In this document: positions 8,536 through 17,263 of the stretch, in pieces
Layout of the letters: each line of letters begins with the position of its first letter
How positions within the stretch are numbered: the first letter of the stretch is position 1
NCBI RefSeq assembly: GCF_008254045.1
Contig: NZ_CP042425.1
Span: forward strand, 4,030,001-4,094,000
From: Limnoglobus roseus
GTDB taxonomy: Bacteria > Planctomycetota > Planctomycetia > Gemmatales > Gemmataceae
DNA length: 64,000 nucleotides
Direction: 5' to 3'
Translations under genes and position numbers: made by a program
Notes under the pieces: model-generated
The model's database searches: none
What the model was told of the DNA's origin: nothing
Seen by the model: only the letters and a program-made list of their open reading frames with translations

Positions 8536-8787
8536 ATGCCAAACCGCTCACGCAAGCCACGGATGCCCGACCCTAACCAGATGGCCTTCCGCATCGTGCA
8601 GGCCATCACGGGCGAACCGCCGCCCGCAGAGACGCCACTGGCTAATGACGACAAAGACCCGGCTGCCGTCGCTCTCGGTCGTAAGGGCGGGCTGAAGGGC
8701 GGGAAGGCACGGGCCGAGAGCATGACGGCGGCGCAACGAACGGCCGCCGCGAAGAAGGCGGCGGCGGCGCGGTGGGCGAAGAAGTGA
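8536..8787 (+). CDS. Small basic KGG-motif protein (transposon cargo)
   Basis: 83 aa. It starts at MPNRSRKPRMPDPNQMAFRI and ends with a basic repeat, GRKGGLKGGKARAESMTAAQ followed by Ala/Lys-rich RTAAAKKAAAARWAKK. The GGxARAxxL(T/S)xxxRxxxAxxAAxARW motif occurs in many small proteins carried by mobile DNA and probably binds nucleic acid. The neighbouring P63C protein has the same motif at its N-terminus. It is divergent from the Imm1-like gene (39 bp between starts) and convergent with the P63C gene. Confidence 0.75.
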   Translation: MPNRSRKPRMPDPNQMAFRIVQAITGEPPPAETPLANDDKDPAAVALGRKGGLKGGKARAESMTAAQRTAAAKKAAAARWAKK

Positions 8788-8793
8788 ATCGTG

Positions 8794-9840
8794 CTAGTTG
8801 TCTAAATCCAGGTCGTTGAACGTCATCTGAAGCGGAGCGTTTTTGAAGACGTGAGCGAACTTCGCCCGGAAGTCGTTCATGTCCTTGCAGAGTTTCATGA
8901 CGGTCACGACTTTCGTGATTTGATCGTGTACCGACTCACGGCCGAACTTCTTCAACCACTGATGGTGATTCTTCTTGAAGTGGGGGTCAGGATTGTTTTC
9001 CCGTAGCCATTTGCCGATGTCGGGATCGACTGCGTCGTAAACGAACATCATGATGTACTTCCCCCATCGGATCGGACGAGAGCGTGGAGAATAACGAATC
9101 CCTTCCAGTCGGGCCAATTCCAACCAGAATTCGTTGGGGAACATTCGGGCCCACTCTTGCAAGTCCTCTGCAATGAATGCTTGCAGTTTGAGACGCAGCG
9201 CATTCTGGGCCCGGATTTTCTGAAAACCAGTTGCCTCGTCCACTAGCGCAATAATGCCAACCTTCGCACAGGCTCGCAGTACTATTTCTGCCTGTTTCGC
9301 GAGGGCAAGTTGTCGGCCCTTGATGGCATTCTCTTCACGAGCCTGTAGATACCTGTCGCACACTTCGATTAACTGCGGAGCTTCGTATCCGTGAGATATC
9401 AGCCGCGAGCCTGGGTTCTTGAACCGAATGACCGGGCCCATGTCAAAATTCTCCGCCGTGAGCGGGTTTCGACTGAGATACCGCTGCAAGTTTCCACTCT
9501 CACGACCACCACTAATGACCCGCACCATTTCTCGCTGCGTGAGGACTCGCCTATGGTCGCTAAGAACATGGCACTCGATTGAAATGTTTCCGAACTGGAT
9601 GGTGCCGGTGAGCAAGGAGTGAGGCAGTTTGTCCGTCTCGGGCCCCGGTTCTGATGCTTGCTCCTCGGGCCCGTGCATTTCGTTCGACTCGTCTTCGTCG
9701 TCAAGATCTTCGACCGCCTTGCCCCATCGAGCCTTTGCCGCCCTGATCGCAATCTCCCTGCGTTCCTCTTTCGACAACACATTCGCACGGGCCCGACCGC
9801 CCTTAGCCGGATCGGGTAGGCCCTTCTTCGCTTTAGCCAT
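8794..9840 (-). CDS. P63C-domain protein (transposon cargo)
   Basis: 348 aa from ATG 9840 (MAKAKKGLPDPAKGG), preceded by GAGGTT. The N-terminus has the KGG-type motif (KGGRARANVLSKEERREIAI, then AAKARW). An acidic linker follows (about 45-75). The C-terminal half carries the P63C signature: ALVDEATGFQKIRAQNALRL, FIAEDLQEWARMFPNEFW, and NHHQWLKKFGRESVHDQI. P63C proteins occur in phages and mobile elements, and their biochemical role is unknown. The gene is divergent from the transposase; the 163 bp between them contain three short direct repeats. Confidence 0.85.
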   Translation of the reverse strand: MAKAKKGLPDPAKGGRARANVLSKEERREIAIRAAKARWGKAVEDLDDEDESNEMHGPEEQASEPGPETDKLPHSLLTGTIQFGNISIECHVLSDHRRVLTQREMVRVISGGRESGNLQRYLSRNPLTAENFDMGPVIRFKNPGSRLISHGYEAPQLIEVCDRYLQAREENAIKGRQLALAKQAEIVLRACAKVGIIALVDEATGFQKIRAQNALRLKLQAFIAEDLQEWARMFPNEFWLELARLEGIRYSPRSRPIRWGKYIMMFVYDAVDPDIGKWLRENNPDPHFKKNHHQWLKKFGRESVHDQITKVVTVMKLCKDMNDFRAKFAHVFKNAPLQMTFNDLDLDN

Positions 9841-9898
9841 GTCGACAACCTCGGATACGGAAGCAACAGTTGACACCTTTCGATTCTATACTTGCCGG

Positions 9899-9931
9899 GC
9901 AAGCACTGCAAGCATAAACAGCAAGCATAAA
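9899..9931. repeat. Direct repeats between divergent transposon genes
   Basis: Three copies of GCAAGCA at 9899, 9908 and 9921. The last two extend to GCAAGCATAAA. They lie between the divergent P63C and transposase starts and could form an operator for an element-encoded regulator. Confidence 0.55.
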
Positions 9932-10003
9932 TTTCCTGTCACATTTTGGCCCGCTCACGCAAGTAGTGGTAGTTCTGTGTTGATGCCGTTCGGAGTGTAA
10001 CTC

Positions 10004-10993
10004 ATGCTCTGCCCCACGTGCCAAATCGAAGCCCGCAAGTTTGGGAAAGACCGCCACGGCAATCAACGGTTCCAGTGTCTGACGTGCAAAAAGACGTTCA
10101 GCGACAAGCCCGCCTCACCGCTCGGCGACATGCGGCTCGATCTCGATGCGGCCGAACAATGCCTGAACCTGCTGCTCGAGGGCATGTCGATCCGCGCCGC
10201 CGCCCGCGTGACAAAGACGAATCGGAAGACAATCCTCGCGCTGCTCGTGATGATGGGCGAGCGGTGCCAATGGCTGCTCGAAGGCCGCATCAACAAGATG
10301 GCCGTTGTCGATGTCCAGTGCGATGAAATCTGGGGCTTTGTCGGGATGAAAGAGAAGACTCGCCTCAGCACCCACCCCGACATCGTTGGCGTCGGCGATG
10401 CTTACTGCTTCACGGCCATCGAACGCGAAACAAAGATGTTGCTCGCATGGCATCTTGGCACGCGGTCGCGGGAAGACGCGGAACTGTTCGCCGCGATGTT
10501 GGCCGCTGCAACGTCTGGCCGATTCCAAGTCACAACCGACGGCTTTCGGCCCTACGCGACGGCCATCCCCGGAGCTATGCCGCACGCCGACTTTGCCCAA
10601 CTCGTGAAGACCTACGCGACGAAGGGCGATGAAGGGAAGTACTCACCGGGCGAAGTGACCGGCACGATCAAGACGCCGAAGAACGGCCACCCGGACGAAG
10701 AGAAGATTTCGACCTCGCACGTCGAACGTCACAACCTGACGATCCGTATGCAGAACCGCCGCATGACGCGGCTCACGAATGCGTTCAGCAAAAAGTGGGA
10801 AAACCACGCCGCCGCGCTCGCGTTGCAGTTCGCCTTCTACAACTTCTGCCGGCCGCACACGACGCTGACGGAAGCGACCCGCGGCGAAGACAAGAGCAAG
10901 AAGGCCGTGCCAACGACGCCCGCGATGCGGGCTGGATTGGAAGATCACCCGTGGACGGTCCGCGAGGTGATCGAGAAATCATCAACACACTGA
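10004..10993 (+). CDS. IS1-like DDE transposase
   Basis: 329 aa. The N-terminal zinc ribbon has CPTC at residue 3 and CLTC near 25 (FGKDRHGNQRFQCLTCKKTF). An HTH follows (LEGMSIRAAARVTKTNRKTI), then the nuclease core with DVQCDEIWGFVGMKEK (first Asp), VTTDGFRPYATAI (second Asp) and STSHVERHNLTIRMQNRRMT (catalytic Glu), ending with ALQFAFYNFCRPHTTL. This order matches IS1-family transposases of planctomycetes. The stop codon lies inside the right inverted repeat. It presumably mobilises the whole 2.9-kb unit. Confidence 0.92.
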   Translation: MLCPTCQIEARKFGKDRHGNQRFQCLTCKKTFSDKPASPLGDMRLDLDAAEQCLNLLLEGMSIRAAARVTKTNRKTILALLVMMGERCQWLLEGRINKMAVVDVQCDEIWGFVGMKEKTRLSTHPDIVGVGDAYCFTAIERETKMLLAWHLGTRSREDAELFAAMLAAATSGRFQVTTDGFRPYATAIPGAMPHADFAQLVKTYATKGDEGKYSPGEVTGTIKTPKNGHPDEEKISTSHVERHNLTIRMQNRRMTRLTNAFSKKWENHAAALALQFAFYNFCRPHTTLTEATRGEDKSKKAVPTTPAMRAGLEDHPWTVREVIEKSSTH

Positions 10994-11005
10994 AGGGCCA
11001 CTACC
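10981..11005 (-). repeat. Right terminal inverted repeat of the cargo transposon
   Basis: Reverse complement begins GGTAGTGGCCCTTCAGTG, 23 of 25 identical to the left repeat. It is followed by GATTTGTT at 11006-11013, the second target-duplication copy. Confidence 0.93.
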
Positions 11006-11019
11006 GATTTGTTTAGCAT
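11006..11019 (-). pseudogene. First codons of the interrupted methyltransferase
   Basis: On the minus strand 11019-11006 reads ATG CTA AAC AAA TC. It joins, after removal of the transposon and one octamer, to TATTCAACC at 8076 downward. This shows insertion just after the second codon. Confidence 0.8.
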
Positions 11020-11571
11020 GACCCTTGCCTGTATGATTCTGCAGCATCGCTATTTCCAAGTACCATCGGCCGGTGCTCCGCTTATGCGTTCCTTTATCCT
11101 GGTTTTTTGACCTGCCCGCCTACAGTCCTGTGGTACGCAAGTGCTGCATTTGATGCCTTTTCGTTTTACGAGAACTGGTCACGGTAATGGCAAAAATCTC
11201 CAGGTATCAATCGATACGTCTATGGTAAATCGGCCCGTCGAGCAACCCCCATAGTCGTGCGAATGCGAACTGCTGACGAGAAAAGCGATCAGCGACGGTA
11301 AGCCAATCATAGAAGTGATCGGAAATTACAGGCGATTCAATGGCTCGGTCGCTTCGGTGGATTGCTGCCCTTGAGTCAGGTGGCGTTGTAGCAAGTGGCC
11401 CTCATCATCTGTCAGGCCAAACTTGTTCCCAACGCTTAGGCCATCGGTTCGGAGGAAGAACGATTACGTATGCTGTGGGACAACGAAAAGCGAGTTTAGA
11501 GAGCGGAAGCAATGACAATTCTACATCCAGAAGGCGGGGAACGGTTAAACTTTGTCTTCCTTTGCGGCGGC
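11020..11571. other. Intergenic, no gene recognised
   Basis: 552 bp of lower GC than the neighbours, with no frame that has a domain, good codon use and a ribosome site. It probably holds the promoter of the interrupted methyltransferase (read leftward). Confidence 0.4.
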
Positions 11572-11910
11572 TTACTCTTCCAGTTTTTTAGCGGCAGCAA
11601 GGATTGCCCGGATGTGAGACGGTGCGTTCGCCAGTTCATTTTCAGAGAGCGGATTTTCCGAGCCGAAAATCGGTTCTGCTTTGATGGTACTGCCCCCTTC
11701 TACCGGAGAGAGTGGTTCGCAGAACGCATCGTATGCAAAATCATCCTTCCCGTTGTCAAAAAACAAACGGCATCCCAGTTGTTTCCAATTGTTCCCAACT
11801 CTTTGTAAGGCAAGGACACTTGGCTTGCGATCCCCAGACAACCGCACCTCGACGACCTTAGCTTCAGTCCAAACGCCTTTGGGCGAAATCAGGTAAACTT
11901 TGCCTGTCAT
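11572..11910 (-). CDS. Small hypothetical protein
   Basis: 112 aa, MTGKVYLISPKGVWTEAKVV onward. The N-terminal 60 residues look like alternating beta strands, then a polar linker and a C-terminal helix (SHIRAILAAAKKLEE). There is no signal peptide, membrane segment or known motif. It stands alone, with a plausible ATG but no strong ribosome site. I regard it as probably real but of unknown role. Confidence 0.5.
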   Translation of the reverse strand: MTGKVYLISPKGVWTEAKVVEVRLSGDRKPSVLALQRVGNNWKQLGCRLFFDNGKDDFAYDAFCEPLSPVEGGSTIKAEPIFGSENPLSENELANAPSHIRAILAAAKKLEE

Positions 11911-12459
11911 CGTTCGGGCTCGGTGAGGTTTGGACTAGGGGCATACTACCACCACTGACCACCGAACCGCCACAGGGAAACGCCGTCCTTCCTGGCGCCT
12001 TGACTGTGCGTGGCGGTGGCCTCTGGCGACTTGTCGAAAACTGAACAGTTATCCATCGTGCTACTCTGTTTCTTTCTCTTTGGCAAAGTGGTGCCAGATC
12101 GCAGCGTTAAGATTTAACGCATCATTTTTTTCGTTAGCCCGACTGAGATGGGAAAGCCATTCGTGGATAGGCCGTCATCTCGGTGAACTCGCAACAATAG
12201 ACAGTCAGGCATCAGACCGATTTTCACTCGTACCGGGTAGGATTTGACCATTCCCAGACCAGCCCACGTCTTTTTTCTGTTGGTCACGTTTTTCTCCGGT
12301 GTTCATGTCTGTCCCAGTCAGTCAACGGGGGTTCCGGGGCAGTAAATGGGGCAGTGAATAATCTATCCGGGGCAGTGAATCGGTGATAAAATGAATAAGA
12401 CCACTTTCCGAGCAACGCCGAAAAGTGGCTAAAAGCCTTAGAATTGCTGAGTTCTAGAG
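11911..12459. other. Intergenic with short direct repeats
   Basis: 549 bp without a coding frame I would support. It holds three direct repeats: GGGGCAGTAAAT (12336-12347), GGGGCAGTGAAT (12348-12359) and GGGGCAGTGAAT (12369-12380). Nothing else is seen. Confidence 0.5.
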
Positions 12460-12534
12460 TTGCGGCGGTAGGATTTGAACCTACGACCTCCAGGTTATGA
12501 GCCTGGCGAGCTAACCGGACTGCTCCACGCCGCG
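12460..12534 (-). tRNA. tRNA-Met (CAT), probably the initiator
   Basis: 75 nt with anticodon loop CTCATAA on stem CCAGG/CCTGG and T-loop TTCAAAT. The acceptor stem is CGCGGCG against CGCCGCA, leaving a C1-A72 mismatch, the hallmark of initiator tRNA. CCA is not encoded. The anticodon stem has only two of the three consecutive G-C pairs usual in initiators (A29-U41 replaces one). Confidence 0.9.
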
Positions 12535-12560
12535 TTCTGTTCCCATAGTGTAGGAAAGCA

Positions 12561-12605
12561 ATCCCCGAACGGATACCCCTAGCGGGATTCGGGGATCATT
12601 TTTTT
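12561..12605 (+). terminator. Hairpin with T-run
   Basis: Stem ATCCCCGAA (12561-12569) with TTCGGGGAT (12588-12596), then CA and seven T (12599-12605). It is terminator-like for rightward transcription, although no rightward gene precedes it. Read leftward it lies between the kinase gene and the tRNA and lacks a clear T-run. Confidence 0.5.
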
Positions 12606-12781
12606 GCCTTCCGTGTCCAACGACTTGGGAAGCCAGTGTGGGCGATTCAATGGGGGAATGGCCGGCGCGGGGCTGGCACAGTTACTTTGATGCGATCGAG
12701 TGCCGTTAGATTCCGTTGGCCGCAATCGGCGGCCCCGGATCCCGGCACGATGCTCGATCGTTCGACCGGTTTTGTCCGGGT

Positions 12782-13966
12782 TTAAGAGGCCGGCAGCATA
12801 GGCAGTTTGACTGTGAATTCGGAACCGTGGCCCAAGCCCTTGCTTACGGCCGAGATTGAGCCGCCGTGCATTTGAACGAGTCGGCGGACCAGGGCTAGGC
12901 CGATCCCCAGACCGCCCTGCGAACGGTGCAGCGAGCGGTTGAATTGTGCGAACAACTCGAACAGGCGGGGAATCAGTTCTGGCGGAATGCCGACGCCGGT
13001 GTCCTTCACCCGCACGACGGCGGATCCGTCCGCCTTCTCGACGGACAGCGTCACCCGGCCGCCGGCCTCGGTGTACTTCGCCGCATTGTTCAGGAGGTTC
13101 GCGAACAATTGTGCCAGGCGCACACGATCGCCGCGGAGCCGCATCGATTCGGCGGGAATGTGCCGCTCGAATGTTACGCTCGCTTGGGCGAGCAGCGGTT
13201 GACTCGTCTCGATGGCGATTTCCAGGGGTTCGATCAGGTCGAGTGTTTCCAGTTCGAGCCGCAACTTGTCTCGCGTCATCCGCGAGGCGTCGAGGAGGTC
13301 GTCAATGAGGCGGACGAGTTGCCGGACTTGTCGCTCGATCATCTGGCGGGCCGATTCGAGCGTCGTCGGGTTGTTCGTTGCCATCCGCTGAATTTCTAGC
13401 GCGTTGCGGATCGGCGCGAGCGGGTTCCGCAACTCGTGAGCGAGGGTCGCCAGGAACTCGTCCTTCCGGCGGTCGGCGTCCCGCAGGGCGGCGTTGGCGT
13501 CTTCAAGTTCCTTGGTCCGCTCCTGAACCTTTCGTTCTAACTCGGCTTCGTGGGCGTACTGCTTCAGGGCGTATCGGATCGTCCGCTCCAGCGTCACGGC
13601 GTTGAGGGCGCTCTTCTCCAGGTAATCACTCGCCCCGGCTTCGTGGGCTGCTTGATCGATCTCAAATTGGCCCTGCCCGGTGAGCAGGATAATCGGCCCG
13701 GAACACTTTTGTCCCTTGAGGGCCGCGATCAATTCGAGGCCCGTCTTCGCGCCGAGGCGGTAGTCGATGAGGTAGACGTCGTGTTCGCCTCTGCCTATGG
13801 CCCGAACCGCCTCGTCGAAATCGTCGACCCAATCGAGGGAAAAGCGGGAGCCGGGAAGCTCTTCAACCAACTCGCGGGTGAGGAGGTAATCGTCCGAATC
13901 GTCATCGACCAAGAGCAGGCGCAGTCCCGATGGACCTGCCCCTCCGGTCGGAATTAGCTTTACCAT
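12782..13966 (-). CDS. Response-regulator/histidine-kinase hybrid
   Basis: 394 aa, cytosolic. Residues about 15-130 are a receiver domain (LRLLLVDDDSDDYLLTRELV, phospho-acceptor Asp in YLIDYRLGAKTG). A coiled coil follows (AELERKVQERTKELEDANAA). The HisKA box is FLATLAHELRNPLAPI, and the ATPase has N-box LLNNAAKYT, G1 DTGVGIPP and G2 GLGIGLALVRRLV. Receiver-first kinases receive phosphate from another kinase, and the PAS kinase immediately upstream on the same strand is the likely source. About 300 bp separate the two genes. Confidence 0.92.
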   Translation of the reverse strand: MVKLIPTGGAGPSGLRLLLVDDDSDDYLLTRELVEELPGSRFSLDWVDDFDEAVRAIGRGEHDVYLIDYRLGAKTGLELIAALKGQKCSGPIILLTGQGQFEIDQAAHEAGASDYLEKSALNAVTLERTIRYALKQYAHEAELERKVQERTKELEDANAALRDADRRKDEFLATLAHELRNPLAPIRNALEIQRMATNNPTTLESARQMIERQVRQLVRLIDDLLDASRMTRDKLRLELETLDLIEPLEIAIETSQPLLAQASVTFERHIPAESMRLRGDRVRLAQLFANLLNNAAKYTEAGGRVTLSVEKADGSAVVRVKDTGVGIPPELIPRLFELFAQFNRSLHRSQGGLGIGLALVRRLVQMHGGSISAVSKGLGHGSEFTVKLPMLPAS

Positions 13967-14262
13967 TATCGCGAAGCTCCACGCCTTCGAGCCTGAATCG
14001 CCGGGCGAACCAAGATGCCACCGTTGGCGGGCGAACTAAACCGCCTCAACCCATCACCGCGACCGTCGCCAACACTTCCACCCGCAACGCCGGTGTTACG
14101 GGTTCCCATTCGAGCAACAAAATGCGCATCCAATCCAAGAGATAGGGCAGCGTTCGCTTCGCCGTTCAGGGCCGCCGGGGCGGGGCATGAACGACCACTG
14201 GTGAAAAACGATGCGCCACACCTTCAAGAAAGTTACGAATTCATGACTCGGCGGCATCTCTT

Positions 14263-17232
14263 TCAACGAGTCGAGGCCGGGGACGGGGCACTTGTTTCTC
14301 CTTCCGGGTTCGTGGGCCAGTCGATGATAAATCGAGTCCCCTCGTGGGGCACACTCTCGGCATAGATCGTGGCACCGTGGCGATTCACAATCTTCTTGCA
14401 AATGGCAAGCCCCAAGCCGGTGCCTTCAAATTCTTTTCGGCCGTGGAGCCGCTGAAAGAGTTCGAAAATGCGATCTGCGTACTCCGGTTCGAAGCCGATC
14501 CCCTGGTCGCGGACGGAAATCCGCCACCCGGACTCTGTCGGCTGGGAGTCGATCGTTACCACGGGGGGTGTTTGCGGCCGGGTGAACTTGAGGGCATTCC
14601 CGATGAGGTTTTGAAAGACCTGTCGCATTTGCACTACGTCGGCCAACACCGTCGGAAGCGGTCCCGTCTGAACGTGGCCGTGGGTACGCTGGATTTGCAT
14701 TTCGAGGTCCGAGAGAACCTCTTGCACGATGGTGTTGAGGGATACCGGCCGGTGCGGGGCGGATTTCGTACTGACCCGCGAGAACTGCAACAGGTCTTCG
14801 ATCAACCGCCGCATCCGCCCCGCGGAATCGAGCATTCGCGCCAGGTAGTCTTGCCCTGTCTCGTCGATCGCGTCGGCGTACTTCTTGGCAATGCGGTCGC
14901 CGAACGCTTGAATCTTGCGGAGGGGTTCCTGCAAGTCGTGCGACGCGATGTACGCGAATTTTTCGAGTTCTTCGTTGCTATTCTTGAGTAGTGCCGAGGT
15001 CTCCTGCAAGTCTTCGTAGGCTGCGGTCAGTTCCGTCGTCCGCTTCGCCACGAGTTGTTCGAGGGTCACGGCCTCCCGCTTCCGGTCGTCGATGTCGGTA
15101 CAGCTTCCGTACCATCGGACGACGGTGCCGCGGGCGTCGAAGACGGGAATGCCCCGCACCGCGAACCAACGGTAGTGGCCGTCGGACCGGCGGAGGCGGT
15201 ACTCGACCTCGTACTCCGCCTGGGCCTCGACCGCCCCCCGCCACGCCCCGGCGACCGCCTCACGGTCGTCGGGGTGAAGGGCGTTCAGCCATTCGAACCC
15301 GAGTTGTTCCTCCGCGCCGATGCCGGTGTACTTCACCCACTGGAGGCTCAGATAATCGCACTTCCCCTCGGCCGTGCAGGACCAGACGAGCAACGGCAGG
15401 CCTTCGGTCAACTGGCGGAGTTGCGACGCCGATTCTTGGATGCGGTGGTCGGCCAGGACGCGCTCGGTGATGTTTTCGTGGGTCACGACGAGGCGCAACG
15501 GTCCCTCGCCACGGAAGCGATTGACCCGCATGTGGAAGTACCGTTCGAGGCCGCCCTTGGGGGCCGGGTAATCCATCTGAAAGCGGTCGGTCTGCCCATC
15601 GGCCACGAGCTGAATTCCGGCCGCCGTCTGCGTACCGGCCTCGTCGTCGGAGGTTAGTTCGAAGTAATTTCGCCCCGCCCACTCGAAGTCGGCCGGCAAC
15701 CCGTTCGCCTCGCCGTACTGCTTCCAGGCCTCGTTGACGGTGACGATCTGCCCGTCGGCTTCGAGGACCGCGAGTCGGTTCGGCAACGAGTGCAGCACCG
15801 ACTCGACGTACCGTTGCGACTCCCGGAGGGCGTTCTCGATCGCCTTCTGCTCGGTCACGTCCCGCGAGACGCTCACCAGTTTCTGAACCTTCCCCCGCGA
15901 GTCGGGGATGGGGGCGACGATCACGTCCCAGTGTTTCGGGGTTCCCTTCGCCGTGGGGCACGCGCCACTGAATCGGTTGACCTGCCCGTTGACCGCCACC
16001 CGGATGGCATTGTCCACCTGTGCGGCCAGGCTTTCCGGCCAGAGGGTCGGCCACGGGCACCCGCGGACGGTGCCGAAGTCGTCGATCTCCATTGAGGCGA
16101 GGCCCGGACCGTTCATGTCGAGCATCTTGCCCGTATTGTCGAGGATCTTCACGCAGTCGGGGCTGTTGTCCAACACGCTCCGCAGGTAGGCTTCGTTCTC
16201 TTGAAGGCTCTGGGCGGTCCGAACTTGCTCGTCGATGTCGGTGCAGGTGCCCAGCCACCGGACGACGGCACCCCGTGCGTCGCGGACCGGCTCAGCCCGG
16301 CCGAGGAACCAGCGGTACTCCCCGTCGTGGCGGCGGAATCGGTACTTGATTTCGTAGGACTCGCCACCGTCGGTCGATCGCTTCCAGCGGATCTGCGACC
16401 GCTCCCGGTCGTCTCGGTGCAGGGGGGTACTCCACCCCCAACCGAGGCTTTGCTCGCGGGTCAGGCCGGTGAAGTCGTACCACCGCTGGTTGTAATACTC
16501 GTGGTAGCCGTCCGGCCGCGTCACCCAAACGATCTGCGGCATCGCCTCGGCCAGGTTGCGGAAGCGGCCTTCGCTCTCGCGTAGTTCGTTGTTCGCCTTC
16601 AGGCGGCGGTTGAGTTCCTTTTGGACCAAACTGGTGGCCAACAGAACGACCGCCACCGCGATCCCGGCCCCGATGAGGCCGGTCGCCCGGGCAAGGTAAA
16701 GGTTATTGCTGGCGGTGCGGGTGCGGTCGTCGAGCGTGTGTTCTTGCGCGTCGAGCATCTCATGAACGACGGCCCGCAGTTCGTCCATTGACTGCTTGCC
16801 TGTCCCACCAGTCATCAGTTTCACCGCCGCTTCCCGCCCGCCGGTGCGGTAGGCCGCGAGGATGTCCCGCATTTCCGCAAACTTCTGCTCGATTAACCGC
16901 TCGACGCCCGCGAGCCGCCCCTCGGCGACGTCATCGCCGGCGAGCAATTGTCGCGCTTGGTTCAAGTGCTCGGCGTGCGATTGCTCGGCCTTCAAGTATG
17001 GCTGGAGGTATTCGTCCTTGCCCGCGAGCAGGTACCCCCGCTGGCCGGTCTCGGCGTCCTTGAGGTCGGACAGGATTTCGGTGAGTTCAAGTTGGACCGA
17101 CCGGGCGTGCAGCGTCGCCTGTTCGAGTCGGGCCATGCGGTCGATGTTGAAGTGCGAAACGGCCGCATTCCCGATAATGGCAACCACCGCGACCATCCAG
17201 ATGGTGAGGTCACGGTAATTCCGCCAGTTCAT
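14263..17232 (-). CDS. CHASE3/multi-PAS sensor histidine kinase
   Basis: 989 aa membrane sensor. TM1 is near 10-28; a CHASE3 periplasmic domain follows (AETGQRGYLLAGKDEYLQPY), with TM2 near 188-205. Four PAS units follow at roughly 220-335, 345-465, 470-595 and 600-725; two contain the PAS/PAC ending YRWF...VVRW.G.CTDID. The HisKA has EKFAYIASHDLQEPLRKIQA (His in ASHDLQEP), and the ATPase has GNALKF, RDQGIGFEPEYADRIFE and GTGLGLAICKKIV. It is divergent from the NtrC-type gene, with only 31 bp between starts, so the two probably form a signalling pair. Confidence 0.93.
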   Translation of the reverse strand: MNWRNYRDLTIWMVAVVAIIGNAAVSHFNIDRMARLEQATLHARSVQLELTEILSDLKDAETGQRGYLLAGKDEYLQPYLKAEQSHAEHLNQARQLLAGDDVAEGRLAGVERLIEQKFAEMRDILAAYRTGGREAAVKLMTGGTGKQSMDELRAVVHEMLDAQEHTLDDRTRTASNNLYLARATGLIGAGIAVAVVLLATSLVQKELNRRLKANNELRESEGRFRNLAEAMPQIVWVTRPDGYHEYYNQRWYDFTGLTREQSLGWGWSTPLHRDDRERSQIRWKRSTDGGESYEIKYRFRRHDGEYRWFLGRAEPVRDARGAVVRWLGTCTDIDEQVRTAQSLQENEAYLRSVLDNSPDCVKILDNTGKMLDMNGPGLASMEIDDFGTVRGCPWPTLWPESLAAQVDNAIRVAVNGQVNRFSGACPTAKGTPKHWDVIVAPIPDSRGKVQKLVSVSRDVTEQKAIENALRESQRYVESVLHSLPNRLAVLEADGQIVTVNEAWKQYGEANGLPADFEWAGRNYFELTSDDEAGTQTAAGIQLVADGQTDRFQMDYPAPKGGLERYFHMRVNRFRGEGPLRLVVTHENITERVLADHRIQESASQLRQLTEGLPLLVWSCTAEGKCDYLSLQWVKYTGIGAEEQLGFEWLNALHPDDREAVAGAWRGAVEAQAEYEVEYRLRRSDGHYRWFAVRGIPVFDARGTVVRWYGSCTDIDDRKREAVTLEQLVAKRTTELTAAYEDLQETSALLKNSNEELEKFAYIASHDLQEPLRKIQAFGDRIAKKYADAIDETGQDYLARMLDSAGRMRRLIEDLLQFSRVSTKSAPHRPVSLNTIVQEVLSDLEMQIQRTHGHVQTGPLPTVLADVVQMRQVFQNLIGNALKFTRPQTPPVVTIDSQPTESGWRISVRDQGIGFEPEYADRIFELFQRLHGRKEFEGTGLGLAICKKIVNRHGATIYAESVPHEGTRFIIDWPTNPEGETSAPSPASTR

Positions 17233-17263
17233 CGTGCGCCCCCGTTTTTTGTATCATTAGTGT

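Larger units (their letters stand above)
8085..11005. mobile_element. Complete 2,921-bp cargo-bearing transposon with IS1-like transposase
   Basis: Bounded by 25-bp inverted repeats (8085-8109 and 10981-11005) that differ at two positions, with 8-bp target duplications outside. It carries four genes: Imm1-like (-), KGG-motif protein (+), P63C-domain protein (-) and transposase (+). It is compact: the Imm1-like stop lies 3 nt inside the left repeat, and the transposase stop falls within the right repeat. An 8-bp duplication fits IS1 and IS1595-type transposition. All frames are intact, so insertion looks recent. Confidence 0.9.

Noticed and set aside
9874..9896. TTGACA...TATACT as a promoter for the transposase
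   Set aside because: The spacer is only 11 bp, too short for sigma-70.
12082..12095. Possible sigma-54 promoter on the minus strand (TGGCACCACTTTGC)
   Set aside because: The GG-GC spacing is one base short, and it lies about 170 bp from the nearest leftward gene.
12672..12690. TGGCACAGTTACTTTG as a sigma-54 promoter
   Set aside because: The -12 element lacks the GC, and no rightward gene follows.
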